From assembly GCF_000337695.1 (NCBI RefSeq), contig NZ_AOIA01000162.1, forward strand, positions 1 to 64,000: a stretch of 64,000 nt of DNA. Reading direction: 5' to 3'. Both the position numbers and the translations under genes were made by a program. Below are positions 40,875 to 49,409 of this stretch, one piece after another; position 1 is the stretch's first letter; every line of letters begins with the position of its first letter. The notes beneath the pieces are model-generated. The model was given only the letters and a program-made list of their open reading frames with translations, made no database searches and had not been told where the DNA came from. The DNA comes from Natronococcus jeotgali DSM 18795 (GTDB lineage Archaea; Halobacteriota; Halobacteria; Halobacteriales; Natrialbaceae).

Positions 40875-42161
40875 ATGCGGCGTCTCGTTCGATGGATTGT
40901 CGCGCAGTTCGCCGTCGACAGGCGGGTGCTCGCGCTGGCGTTCGCACGGATGGCCGACGGGATCGGCAACTCGTTTCTGATCATCGTGATTCCGCTGTAT
41001 ATCGCCGACGACGTTGTCGGCGGGCCGACGTTCGGGCTCGGCGAGTCGATGATCATCGGGGTCATCCTCTCGTTGTTCGGCTTTCTCAACAGCTCCTTCC
41101 AGCCGTTGACGGGACGGCTCTCGGATCGAACCCGGCGCCGGAAGACCTTCATCCTGGTGGGACTGGGCGGCCTCGCGCTGACGAACCTCGCGTACGTTTT
41201 CGCCGACACGTACGTCTCCCTGCTCGCGATTCGGGGGCTTCAGGGGATCAGCGTCGCCTTCATCATCCCCGCGTCGGTCGCGCTGGTCAACGAACTCGCG
41301 ACGACGGGCGACCGGGGCGGGAACATGGGCGTCTACAACACGTTCCGGCTGGTCGGGTTCGGCGCCGGTCCCGTCGCCGCCGGTGCGGTCGTCAGCGCCG
41401 GACCCTACCCGCTTCCCGGCGGACTGACGATCAGCGGGTTCGACGCCGCCTTCTCCGTCGCCGCGATCACGGCCGCGTTGAGCTATCTGCTCGTGACGAT
41501 CCTGATCACCGATCCCGACTCGACGGGCGCGACCGCGGGCGCCGACCTCTCGATCGACGTCCTCGATCCGTCGGGCGAGAACCTGCTCGACCCCATTTTC
41601 ACCCTGGGGGTCGTCTCGCTATTCATGGCGGCGGCGATCGCCCTGTTCTCGACGATCCAGCCCCAGATCAACGCCCACCTCGAGCAGGGATCGACCTGGT
41701 TCGGACTCCAGTTCTCGGCGTTCATCATCGCCCAGATCCTGCTGCAGACGCCGATCGGACGGGCCTGCGATCGGTACGGGCGACGGCCGTTCATCCTGGC
41801 CGGAATGGTGATCTTGATCCCGGCGACGATGGCCCAGGGGCTGGTCGCGAGTTCGGCGGCGATGTTCCTGGCCCGCCTCGCGCAGGGGGTCGCCGGCGCG
41901 ATGGTGTTCGCGCCGGCACTCGCCCTGGCGGGGGATCTCGCCGGGGAGGGCGAGTCCGGCTCGAAGCTCTCGGTGCTGACGATGGCCTTCGGTTTCGGGA
42001 TCGCGATCGGCCCGCTCTCCTCGGGGGCGCTGATCGGGTTCGGGATCTGGGCGCCGTTCGCTTTCGGCACCGTCCTGGCGGCGCTCGGCGCCGTTCTCGT
42101 TTACACCCAGGTCGAGGAGACCCTCGAGACGGCCGCGCCCGTCTCGATACTCGGGGACTGA
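40875..42161 (+). CDS. MFS transporter
   Basis: A 428-residue membrane protein with about 12 hydrophobic segments in two halves. The family loop between helices 2 and 3 reads GRLSDRTRRRKTFI, and its second-half counterpart reads GRACDRYGRRPFILAGM. The central loop (~residues 205-225) is acidic. Most like drug/metabolite exporters of the DHA type; the substrate cannot be told. Divergent from the DUF5789-like gene. Confidence 0.9.
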   Translation: MRRLVRWIVAQFAVDRRVLALAFARMADGIGNSFLIIVIPLYIADDVVGGPTFGLGESMIIGVILSLFGFLNSSFQPLTGRLSDRTRRRKTFILVGLGGLALTNLAYVFADTYVSLLAIRGLQGISVAFIIPASVALVNELATTGDRGGNMGVYNTFRLVGFGAGPVAAGAVVSAGPYPLPGGLTISGFDAAFSVAAITAALSYLLVTILITDPDSTGATAGADLSIDVLDPSGENLLDPIFTLGVVSLFMAAAIALFSTIQPQINAHLEQGSTWFGLQFSAFIIAQILLQTPIGRACDRYGRRPFILAGMVILIPATMAQGLVASSAAMFLARLAQGVAGAMVFAPALALAGDLAGEGESGSKLSVLTMAFGFGIAIGPLSSGALIGFGIWAPFAFGTVLAALGAVLVYTQVEETLETAAPVSILGD

Positions 42162-42223
42162 GCGGGCCGCGCCCCGCCGGAGGGACACAACGCAAAAGTA
42201 TCGGATCCGCGTACCTCCGGGCG

Positions 42224-42724
42224 ATGACGCTCTCGGACGAGGCCAGGGAACGGCTGGCGGACGTGGTGGAACTACAGCCGACGAAAAACTCGGAGCTGCA
42301 GGAACGGTGGGGGCTGGAAAGCGGCAGCGAGGTTCACGGCTACCTCGAGGACGAGCTGGGTGACTACTACTTTCGGGACGACAACAGCCTGATCCGGGCG
42401 ACCGCCGAGGCGGCCGACCTCGTCGACGTCGAACCCGGCGTCGAGAGCGATCCCGACGACGGCACGCCCTCCAGGATCCGGGTGCCCGAGCTTCAGGCGC
42501 TGATCGTCGACGTTCTCGCCGGCCCCGACGAGGAATCGGAGAGCGTCGTCTCGGTGTTACACAAGCTCCGGGACGCCCACGACGTCGACCCCGACTCCGA
42601 GGCGGTCCGCTCGGGGCTCCAGAGCCTGCGCCGGAAGGGCGTCGTCGAGATCGAGTACCGCACCGTCCCGACGTTCCGGCTGGCCGTCGACCGCGACGAG
42701 CTCGAGGTCTCGACGATGGACTGA
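42224..42724 (+). CDS. DUF5797-like HTH protein
   Basis: A 166-residue haloarchaeal protein. The N-terminal part TLSDEARERLADVVELQPTKNSELQERWGLESGSEVHGYLEDELGDYYFRDDNSLIRAT is a winged-helix-like unit. The second half VPELQALIVDVLAGPDEESESVVSVLHKLRDAHDV and LQSLRRKGVVEIEYRTVPTFRLAV looks like a second winged helix. Matches my memory of DUF5797. Probably DNA-binding; target unknown. CAAAAGTATC lies ~27 bases upstream of the ATG. Confidence 0.75.
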   Translation: MTLSDEARERLADVVELQPTKNSELQERWGLESGSEVHGYLEDELGDYYFRDDNSLIRATAEAADLVDVEPGVESDPDDGTPSRIRVPELQALIVDVLAGPDEESESVVSVLHKLRDAHDVDPDSEAVRSGLQSLRRKGVVEIEYRTVPTFRLAVDRDELEVSTMD

Positions 42725-42751
42725 CCCCCGGCGTATCGGCCCGCGGTCCGA

Positions 42752-43804
42752 CTACAGCCCGGGACGGCGACGGCGGCGCCGTTCCTCGAGCAGCCGTCGA
42801 CAGCGTGTTCCCGGCCCGCCCTCGATGGGCCACCCCTTCGTCCGCCAGCGCGGCGGTTCGGGTTCGAACTCCGAGCAGGCGCCCGAACACTCCGCGGCCG
42901 TCTGGCAGCGGCCCTTGGCCCCGCAGTAGGGACGCAACTGGGTTCCGTCGGTCCCCCGTAGCGCGAAGTGTCGACAGTCGGGCCGCATCGTGTCGGCGAA
43001 CGAGCGCCACCCCCGCTCGTAGGCCCGTTCGGCGATCGCCAGGCGCTTCTCGGCTTTGGTCTTCGGGGGGACGTACTCGAACCGAGCGGCCGACCCGTCC
43101 CGCCGACCGCCCTCGGGCCGCTCGAGGACGCGCGTCCCCGGCTCGCCGACCGAAAGCGAGCGGGGATACCACGCGACGTCGGCCGACGGCGACTCGGGCT
43201 CGAGCGCGAGCACGCCGGCCTCGACGGGCAGGTCCTCGAACAGCACGGGCTCGACCCGTTCGCCCGTCGCCCGGGTGGCGACCCAGACCTCGTCGGCGAG
43301 CCCGAGCGCGACGTCGTACTCGAGCTGGGCGGCCAGGTTCCGGGCCGCGCTGGCGTCGAGGTCGGGCTTGTTCTCGATCGCGACGATCCGATCGACCCAC
43401 TCCGGATACTCCCACTTCCGGCGGATCTCGATGCGGTTGCCCGACTTGCGGGTCTCGAGGACCCCCCGGTCGTCGGCCTCGTGGATCGCCTCGCGGACGT
43501 ACCGCCAGGGGTAGCCCGGGTCCGGGAGCGCGTCGCGGTAGTAGCGCCAGTCGGCGGGCGCGTTCCGGACGACGTGCAGGAGGTCGCTATCGAGTCGCTT
43601 CGGGCCGAAGTTCGCGCGTCGCTCGAGGGCCTCGCGGTCGCACTCGAAGACGATCGTGTCCCAGCGCCGACGCTTCGTGCCGAGCTGGCGGGCGACGAGG
43701 ACGGCCCGGTCGTCGCCGACGTCCTCGGCCGGCGGCCAGGCCCGCTCGGCCCACCGGCAGGTCCGAAGCTCGAAGGCGAACTCGCTGTCGGTCGCTCGCG
43801 TCAC
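42752..43804 (-). CDS. DUF5787-like protein (nuclease-like N-terminus, Cys-rich end)
   Basis: About 350 residues. N-terminal ~200 residues have a possible restriction-endonuclease-like core (VDRIVAIENKPDLDASAARNLAAQLEYDVALGLADEVWVAT, i.e. an E-x-K then Q-L pattern). The C-terminal part has TMRPDCRHFALR...PYCGAKGRCQTAAECSGAC, a set of cysteines able to bind zinc or a cluster. I recall this as haloarchaeal DUF5787; function unknown. Start is GTG 43804, since CAGTACACTTG lies 27 bases upstream; TTG 43831 is less likely. Confidence 0.75.
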   Translation of the reverse strand: MTRATDSEFAFELRTCRWAERAWPPAEDVGDDRAVLVARQLGTKRRRWDTIVFECDREALERRANFGPKRLDSDLLHVVRNAPADWRYYRDALPDPGYPWRYVREAIHEADDRGVLETRKSGNRIEIRRKWEYPEWVDRIVAIENKPDLDASAARNLAAQLEYDVALGLADEVWVATRATGERVEPVLFEDLPVEAGVLALEPESPSADVAWYPRSLSVGEPGTRVLERPEGGRRDGSAARFEYVPPKTKAEKRLAIAERAYERGWRSFADTMRPDCRHFALRGTDGTQLRPYCGAKGRCQTAAECSGACSEFEPEPPRWRTKGWPIEGGPGTRCRRLLEERRRRRRPGL

Positions 43805-43970
43805 TGGCGTCGGTAGGGTGATCGGAGACAAGTGTACTGCGGTCCGCCGACGGCTCCGAGAACGACTCGCTCGTATTCGAGCGGTCGGCGGTCGCCGTAG
43901 ATCGACGTGATCGACGGAGCCCGGACTCGCCGACCGCTGTTCCGTCGCGGCTCGGGTCGGCGGCGGGGGC

Positions 43971-44408
43971 CTACTCCTCGTCTTCCTCCAGAATCACGTC
44001 CAGGTACTCGTGGGCCTCCTCTAAGATCTCGCGGGGCCCGTCCTGAGTGACGGTGTTTATCGCCTGTTCGTAGTCGCGCCACTGGAGGTCGCGGTGCTCG
44101 TTCGAGAGCTCCGCGCTGGCCTCGAACGACTTCGCGATAAAGAGGTGGACGGTCTTGTGGATCGTCTTCCCGTTGGCCTCGAAGACGTAGTCGTAGTCCT
44201 CGCGAAACCCGTCGAGTAGTCTGAACTGGTCGATACCTGCCTCTTCCTTTACTTCGCGGATCGCCGTCTGCTGTAGCTCTTCATCTCCTTCGACACCGCC
44301 CTTCGGAAACTCCCAGTCGCCCGGGCGGCTCTTGAGTAGAAGATACTCGCGCCGGCCCCGCGTATCGCGGAAGAGGATCGCGCCTGCGCTCGTAGCTTCG
44401 ACTGCCAT
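43971..44408 (-). CDS. Nudix hydrolase (diadenosine tetraphosphatase type)
   Basis: A 145-residue Nudix protein. The Nudix box GGVEGDEELQQTAIREVKEEAGI is complete, preceded by WEFPKG, the form seen in Ap4A hydrolases. MAVEATSAGAILFRDTRGRREYLLLKSRPGDWEFP is the typical beginning. It would cleave dinucleoside polyphosphates. Start ATG 44408 with CTCTTAACG about 27 bases upstream. Confidence 0.92.
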   Translation of the reverse strand: MAVEATSAGAILFRDTRGRREYLLLKSRPGDWEFPKGGVEGDEELQQTAIREVKEEAGIDQFRLLDGFREDYDYVFEANGKTIHKTVHLFIAKSFEASAELSNEHRDLQWRDYEQAINTVTQDGPREILEEAHEYLDVILEEDEE

Positions 44409-44512
44409 TACCTCGAGTAACGTGCCCGACGTTAAGAGAATATCGGACCGTGCGTCCGCCGGCACCGGATCTCAGCAGGTTTTTACGCGCCGGCCGTTCA
44501 AGGTCGTACAGC

Positions 44513-44848
44513 ATGACCTTCGTCACCCGGCTCACGCTTCAAAGCGGCGATCGAGCCGCACTCGACGGCATCGTCGACGACATCAAATCCACCGCCGAGC
44601 GCAAGGGTGCGGCGCTGAAGGGGCCCCACTCTCACCCCCCGGAAAAGCTGACCGTCCCCCAGCACGCTCGCCTGCACGGCGACGACGAGCGCCGGTTCGC
44701 GTCCTGGGAGTACACGGTCTTCACGCGGGAACTCGAGATCCACGGTCACGACGACCTCGCGCGAAACATCGCCGAACAGAACTTCCCGGACTCGGTCCAC
44801 ATCGAGGCCGAGGTCGAGCAGATCCACGGCGCCGGGCGAGGAAACTGA
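44513..44848 (+). CDS. uS10/mL48-family ribosomal-protein-like protein
   Basis: A 111-residue protein with the S10 fold: MTFVTRLTLQSGDRAALDGIVDDIKSTAERKGAALKGPHSHPPEKLTV, then the long loop and FTRELEIHGHDDLARNIAEQNFPDSVHIEAEVEQI. The KGPHSHPP stretch parallels the GPIPLPT loop of ribosomal S10. The regular rpsJ lies elsewhere in haloarchaea, next to tuf, so this would be a paralogue of unknown role. TTTTTACG about 27 bases upstream is its promoter. Confidence 0.8.
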   Translation: MTFVTRLTLQSGDRAALDGIVDDIKSTAERKGAALKGPHSHPPEKLTVPQHARLHGDDERRFASWEYTVFTRELEIHGHDDLARNIAEQNFPDSVHIEAEVEQIHGAGRGN

Positions 44849-44905
44849 GACGGCCGTCTCGAAGGACCCGCCACTGCTTTGAGGGCGCCCGACGAAGACG
44901 GCGCC

Positions 44906-46183
44906 ATGTCCACCGATCCGGACCTCGTCTCGCTGCGTCGCGACCTCCACCGCAAACCCGAGCCCGCCTGGCGGGAGTTTTACACCACCGCGAGGATCGT
45001 CGAGGAGCTCCGGTCCCGTCTCGACCTCGAAGAACTCCACGTCGGCCCCGACGCCCTCGCGGGCGAGCACCGAATGGGCGTCCCCGACGAGGCCGAACTC
45101 GAGACCTGGTTCGAGCGGGCCCGCGACCACGGCGCCGACGAGGACGTCCTCGAGACCCTCGAGGGCGGGTACACGGGCGCCGTCGCCGTCCTCGAGCGCG
45201 GCGAGGGGCCGACGGTCGGGCTCCGGGTCGACATCGACGGCCTCCCCCAGCCCGAGTCCGAGGACCCGGACCACGCGCCCGCCGCGGAGGGGTTTCGCTC
45301 CGAACACGACGGGGCGATGCACGCCTGCGGTCACGACGCCCACGCGACGATCGGGATCGGCGTCCTCGAACGGATCGCCGAGAGTGAGTTCGAGGGGACG
45401 CTGAAGGTTTTCTTCCAGCCCGCCGAGGAGGTCGTCGGGGGCGGGAAGTCGATGGCCAAAAGCGACCACCTCGCCGACGTCGACTACCTGCTCGCGCTCC
45501 ACGTCGGGCTGGACCACCCGACCGGCGAGATCGTCGCCGGGATCGACGGCTTCCTCGCAGTGCGCCACCTCGTGGCCACGTTCACCGGTGAGCCCGCCCA
45601 CGCCGGCGGCCACCCCGAGCAGGGCCGCAACGCCGTCCAGGCGATGGCCACGGCGGTCCAGAACTGCTACGGCATCCCGCGCCACAGCGACGGCGCTACC
45701 CGGATCAACGCGGGCGTCGTCGAGGGCGGCAGTGCGGCCAACGTCATCCCCGAGGAGGCCCGCATCGTCGCCGAGGTGCGCGGCGAGACGACCGAACTGA
45801 TGGAGTACATGTACGGGAAAGCCGAGCGCGTGATGCGATCCGCGGCCGAGATGCACGACTGCGAGGTCGCCCTCGAGATCGGCGCCGACGCACCCAGTGC
45901 GACGAGCGACCGGGAACTCGCCGACGTCGTCGCCGACGTCGCGGGCGGCGTCGCCGGGGTCGAGAACGTCCTCGAACGCGACCAGCTCGGGGGCAGCGAG
46001 GACGCGACGTTCCTGATGCGGGAAGTCCAACAGAACGGCGGGCTGGCGTGTTACGTCGGCGTCGGTACCGACCACCCCGGCGGTCACCACACCTCGACGT
46101 TCGACGTCGACGAGGATAGCATCGGCCAGGGGATCGAGACGATCGCGGGCGCGATCGAACGGATTGCTACCGAGCGCCCCTGA
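44906..46183 (+). CDS. M20-family amidohydrolase
   Basis: A 425-residue metallo-amidohydrolase (M20D type). Metal and catalytic residues: HACGHDAH, QPAEEVVGGG with the catalytic Glu pair, the HVGLDHPTG His, the lid-domain GEPAHAGGHPEQGRNAV and the late HHTSTFDVDE. A ~60-residue segment after the first ~40 residues (GPDALAGEHRMGVPDEAELETWFERARDHGADEDVLETLEGGYTGAVAVLERG) is longer than in bacterial HipO-like enzymes. Likely removes an acyl group from an amino acid or similar amide. A CTTTGAG element ~27 bases upstream fits ATG 44906. Confidence 0.9.
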   Translation: MSTDPDLVSLRRDLHRKPEPAWREFYTTARIVEELRSRLDLEELHVGPDALAGEHRMGVPDEAELETWFERARDHGADEDVLETLEGGYTGAVAVLERGEGPTVGLRVDIDGLPQPESEDPDHAPAAEGFRSEHDGAMHACGHDAHATIGIGVLERIAESEFEGTLKVFFQPAEEVVGGGKSMAKSDHLADVDYLLALHVGLDHPTGEIVAGIDGFLAVRHLVATFTGEPAHAGGHPEQGRNAVQAMATAVQNCYGIPRHSDGATRINAGVVEGGSAANVIPEEARIVAEVRGETTELMEYMYGKAERVMRSAAEMHDCEVALEIGADAPSATSDRELADVVADVAGGVAGVENVLERDQLGGSEDATFLMREVQQNGGLACYVGVGTDHPGGHHTSTFDVDEDSIGQGIETIAGAIERIATERP

Positions 46184-46189
46184 CACCCT

Positions 46190-46209
46190 CCCACGGCTGA
46201 CGTCGTGGG
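46190..46209. repeat. Hairpin CCCACG-8-CGTGGG resembling an IS605/TnpB element end
   Basis: CCCACG (46190-46195) and CGTGGG (46204-46209) form a short hairpin with GCTGACGT between them, directly after the amidohydrolase stop. Haloarchaeal IS200/IS605 (IS1341-type) elements end in very similar CCCACGGCT...CGTGGG hairpins. No tnpA or tnpB is present, so this is at most a relic or just a terminator. Confidence 0.35.
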
Positions 46210-46293
46210 CGTTCTCCTCGAATCGCTGTAATCGACGGTGACGGAAAAAGAGGTCAGTGGCTGTCGGCGTCGATCGTCGCGGCAGCGGACGTC

Positions 46294-47208
46294 TCAGTAG
46301 TCTTCGTCTGATTCGTTACTGTGATCGTCGGACTCGTTACCGTGATCGTCTGATTCGTTGCCGTGGTCGTCGGACTCGTTGCCGTGGTCGTCGGACTCGT
46401 TGCCGTGCTCGTCGCCACCGTCCTCTCCGCTCCCGTCGCCGGTGGCGTCCGCGACGACCTCGAGGTCGAACGCCTCGTCGGCCGGCGCGCAGTCGGGCTC
46501 GAGGTAGCCGACCGCGAAGGCGCTGTAGACGCCGCCGGCCTCGGGCGCGACGTCGAACTCGGCGACGACGTCGCCGTCGTTACAGTCGGTCGCGGGGCGG
46601 ACCTCGAGGGTGTACTCGCCCGCAGGCACCTCGAGGGCCCCGGCCTCCCCGAAGGCGACGTTTTCGAACAGCACCGTCTCGCCGTCGCCGGCGGTAACGT
46701 CGACCGCCGGGGCGTCGGGCGAGGCGTGGACGAGCCGTACGCGAGCGTTCTCGCCCGGATCGCTCGGGTCGTCCTCGAGGACGGCCGGTGCGAAGGGCTG
46801 GGTCTCTCCGGAGAGCTCGCCCAGCGCGGCGATCGTAAAGGCCCCTTCGGCGAGCTCCAGTTCCTCGTCGAACACCACCGTATCGGGATCCTCCGTCGCC
46901 GAGATGGCGACGTTTGCGGTGCCGACCGGGAGCTCGAGGTAGTCGCTGACCGCGCGGAAGGGAACGTCCTCGAGGACGGTCTCGCCCTCGACCGCGACGT
47001 CGACGTTCGGCGCGTCCGGCGAGAGGTGGGCCGCACGGACGCGGGCCGTCGCCTCCGCACCGTCGTCCTCGTGATCTTCGTCGGACTCGTTGCCGTGATC
47101 CTCGCCGCCGTGTTCGTCGCTCGCCGCTGCGAAGCTGCCAGCGACCAGACCGGCGCCCGCGGTTCCGACCAGCGCTAGCGTGCGTCGACGGGTATGTCCT
47201 TGCGACAT
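46294..47208 (-). CDS. Exported DUF4397-domain protein with C-terminal HGNESDD repeats
   Basis: A 304-residue protein with an N-terminal signal (HTRRRTLALVGTAGAGLVAGSFAAA), probably Tat-dependent, without a lipobox. Two DUF4397 beta-domains follow: ARVRAAHLSPDAPNVDVAVEGETVLEDVPF and ARVRLVHASPDAPAVDVTAGDGETVLFENVAF. The last ~36 residues are near-perfect seven-residue repeats HGNESDD; a single copy of HGNESDED also sits just after the signal. Surface or wall-associated protein, function unknown. Two Cys (DCND, PDCAP) could form a disulfide. Minus strand, convergent with the amidohydrolase. Confidence 0.85.
   Translation of the reverse strand: MSQGHTRRRTLALVGTAGAGLVAGSFAAASDEHGGEDHGNESDEDHEDDGAEATARVRAAHLSPDAPNVDVAVEGETVLEDVPFRAVSDYLELPVGTANVAISATEDPDTVVFDEELELAEGAFTIAALGELSGETQPFAPAVLEDDPSDPGENARVRLVHASPDAPAVDVTAGDGETVLFENVAFGEAGALEVPAGEYTLEVRPATDCNDGDVVAEFDVAPEAGGVYSAFAVGYLEPDCAPADEAFDLEVVADATGDGSGEDGGDEHGNESDDHGNESDDHGNESDDHGNESDDHSNESDEDY
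46300..46404 (-). repeat. 21-bp tandem repeat coding HGNESDD
   Basis: Four complete 21-base units (46321-46341, 46342-46362, 46363-46383, 46384-46404) plus one partial at the left end. The third and fourth are identical; the others differ at one to three bases. Each encodes H(G/S)NESDD, so copy-number changes keep the frame. Confidence 0.85.
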
Positions 47209-47463
47209 GGATACTCATTACAGGGGACAGGAATAGTCGGCTTTCCCTAACAGAGTAGGAAATTCGGTCGGCGATTCGCACCGACGCTCGGCCGAGAGCG
47301 CGGTCCCACCGCGAGAACCCGGGGAAGGGCAGGCGCTTGCCGATTCCCACCGCGAGCCTCGAAGCGGCGAGCGGGCCGACGACTGACCCGAAACGAAGTG
47401 GAGGGGAGGACGGAGTGGCTTCGTGAGCGAAGCGCTTTCGAACGACAGAGTAGCGGGTCGGTG
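47209..47463. other. Intergenic region upstream of the DUF4397 gene
   Basis: 255 bases. Near the left end is the minus-strand promoter area of the DUF4397 gene (CTATTCCTGTCC, near 47231-47243). A GCTTCG-TGAG-CGAAGC hairpin at 47418-47433 lies 31 bases after the geranylgeranyl reductase stop and may end that transcript. No coding frame seen. Confidence 0.45.
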
Positions 47464-48870
47464 TTAGTACTTCGGATCGGCGCCCGTCGTCTCGTAGACC
47501 GCCTCCATCAGGTCGTCGCGTCGGTCCTGCCAGCTGTCGAGTGCGCCCGGGTGCGAGGGGTAGTGACCGTAGTGCTCGAGCAGGTCGTCCGCACACCGCT
47601 TCGTCTTGTAGAGGTTCCAGATCGTCCCCCAGTGGTCGCGGCTCTTGAGCAGGGCCTCGAGCTTGAGCTTCGTTCCGATGTCCGTGCTGCCGGAGTACAG
47701 CGCCTCGGCGAGCTTGTCGCCGGGCATCGCCGCGAGCAGCCCCATCAGGTCGTCGACGTCGACGGCCGTCGAGAGGATGTTGTAGACGTCCAGGGCGGCG
47801 TAGCGGGCGCCGAAGTGGTCCATCACGCGCTGGTTGTACTCCCAGAGCGCTCGCTCGCCGACGTCGCCGGCCTCGATCGCCTCGACGGCAGCCTCGGCGG
47901 CGTACTTGCCGGCGTAGGCCGCGCCCGCGATCCCGCCGCCCGTCGTCGGGTTGACGTGGCCCGCGGCGTCGCCGACGGCCACGTAGCCCGGGTGGACCGC
48001 CGAGTCGTAGGGTCGACGCGTCGGGAGCGCGGCGCCGAGCTTGTCGTCGACCTGCGCGCTCTCGAATTCCGGGCGGTTCCGGAGGTCGCGCTTCAGACTC
48101 TCGACGAGTTTCATCGGCTCCTCGGTCATCTGGAAGCCCAGGCCGACGTTGATCTCGGTCTCGGTGCGCGGGAAGTACCAGAGGTAGCCCGCGGCCCGGT
48201 CGGTCGGCTTGAAGACGAGGGCGTCGGACCACTCGACGGGGTCGTCGACGGTGACGACCTCGCGGTAGCCCGAACAGAAGTGGGTGTAGTTCACGTTCGT
48301 GTCGAACGTCGACCCCGAGAAGTCGACGTGGTCCTGCAGCACCGACAGCGAGCCCGCGGCGTCGACGACGATCTCGGCCTCGTACTCGAGGGGCTCGCCC
48401 TTCCGGGTCGCCCGCACGCCCGTAACCCGACCGTCCTCGGCCTGGGTGACGTCCTGAACGACGGTGTCGTAGTGGATCTCCGCGCCTGCGTTCGCGGCGC
48501 CCTCGATGACGAGTTTGCCGTACTCCCAGCGGTCGACGACGGCCAGCTCCCCGGGGATCGGAATCTCGAGGACGGTGTCCTCCTGGGGGATCTCGAAGCG
48601 GCCGTGGTCGACGTCGGTGTTCGTGAAGGCGGGCTCGAGCTGGGACTTGGGGATCGCGTCGGGGAAATCGGCCGCGCCCTTCAGGGCGTCCCCGCAGGCG
48701 ATGTGGCCCGCTTCCTCCTCGGACTTGCGCTCGAGGAGGACGACGTCGTACCCCTCGCTCGCGGCGGTGGCTGCGGCGTAGCTGCCCGCGGTTCCGGCGC
48801 CGACGACGACCACGTCCGCCGATCGGGTGCCCGGCGTCGCGGCGTCGACCGACTGCTCCTGCGTGCTCAT
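47464..48870 (-). CDS. Geranylgeranyl reductase family protein (archaeal lipid saturation)
   Basis: A 468-residue FAD-dependent reductase of the digeranylgeranylglycerophospholipid reductase type. FAD motifs: VVVVGAGTAGSYAAATAASEGYDVVLLERK, GDALKG (CGDALKG) and GYVAVGDAAGHVNPTTGGGIAGAAYAG. It reduces the double bonds of geranylgeranyl ether lipids. The first ~18 residues are an acidic tail. A [2Fe-2S] ferredoxin gene is divergent from it across a 163-base promoter region; these reductases use ferredoxin as electron donor, so the pairing makes sense. GTTTTCTTAC lies ~27 bases upstream. Confidence 0.92.
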   Translation of the reverse strand: MSTQEQSVDAATPGTRSADVVVVGAGTAGSYAAATAASEGYDVVLLERKSEEEAGHIACGDALKGAADFPDAIPKSQLEPAFTNTDVDHGRFEIPQEDTVLEIPIPGELAVVDRWEYGKLVIEGAANAGAEIHYDTVVQDVTQAEDGRVTGVRATRKGEPLEYEAEIVVDAAGSLSVLQDHVDFSGSTFDTNVNYTHFCSGYREVVTVDDPVEWSDALVFKPTDRAAGYLWYFPRTETEINVGLGFQMTEEPMKLVESLKRDLRNRPEFESAQVDDKLGAALPTRRPYDSAVHPGYVAVGDAAGHVNPTTGGGIAGAAYAGKYAAEAAVEAIEAGDVGERALWEYNQRVMDHFGARYAALDVYNILSTAVDVDDLMGLLAAMPGDKLAEALYSGSTDIGTKLKLEALLKSRDHWGTIWNLYKTKRCADDLLEHYGHYPSHPGALDSWQDRRDDLMEAVYETTGADPKY

Positions 48871-49033
48871 ATAGGACAGTGTGAACTCCGCGGTAAGAAA
48901 ACGTTTTATGTGCATATCTTCGCTCGCTCGGATCGCGACCCGCGGGCACGGCTCCGTCGTCGGTCGATTTCGTCGGCTCGAGGGCGACGAATCGTAATAA
49001 AGAGTTTTAGTGCGGTCTTCCGTACCGTTCGGT

Positions 49034-49360
49034 ATGACTGAGTACACGGTCGAGTTCGTCGGCACGGGGGAGTCGATCACCTGTACCGACAAGGAGACGA
49101 TTCTCAGCCGCTGTCTCGAGGAGGGGATCGCCCAGGAGTACTCCTGCCGCGTCGGAATGTGTCTGGCCTGTACCGCCGAGATCCTCGAGGGCGAGGTCAC
49201 CCAGCCCGCGGCCCGCGGGTTCACCGAGGAGGAAGCCGAGAACTACGCGCTGACCTGCATGGCTCGCCCCCAGTCGGATCTAAAACTCGAGCGCGGGAAG
49301 TACCCCCCGAGCATCGAGGGCGATCTCGCGGGCGGGGAGCCGGCCACGGCCGACGACTGA
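49034..49360 (+). CDS. [2Fe-2S] ferredoxin (plant type)
   Basis: A 108-residue ferredoxin. Cluster pattern CRVGMCLAC (C-x4-C-x2-C) and a distal Cys in ALTCMARPQSD. The opening TEYTVEFVGTGESITCTDKETILSRCLEEGI is the ferredoxin beta-grasp; an acidic tail follows. Divergent from the geranylgeranyl reductase and therefore a likely donor to it. It is a close relative of the ferredoxin at 21810-22094 but lacks the extra Cys after the third ligand. GTTTTAG lies ~27 bases upstream. Confidence 0.92.
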   Translation: MTEYTVEFVGTGESITCTDKETILSRCLEEGIAQEYSCRVGMCLACTAEILEGEVTQPAARGFTEEEAENYALTCMARPQSDLKLERGKYPPSIEGDLAGGEPATADD

Positions 49361-49409
49361 CGGCGCCGGCGATTCTGCGAAGAAGCGTCCCGCGAGTCGC
49401 GTCCGCCGA

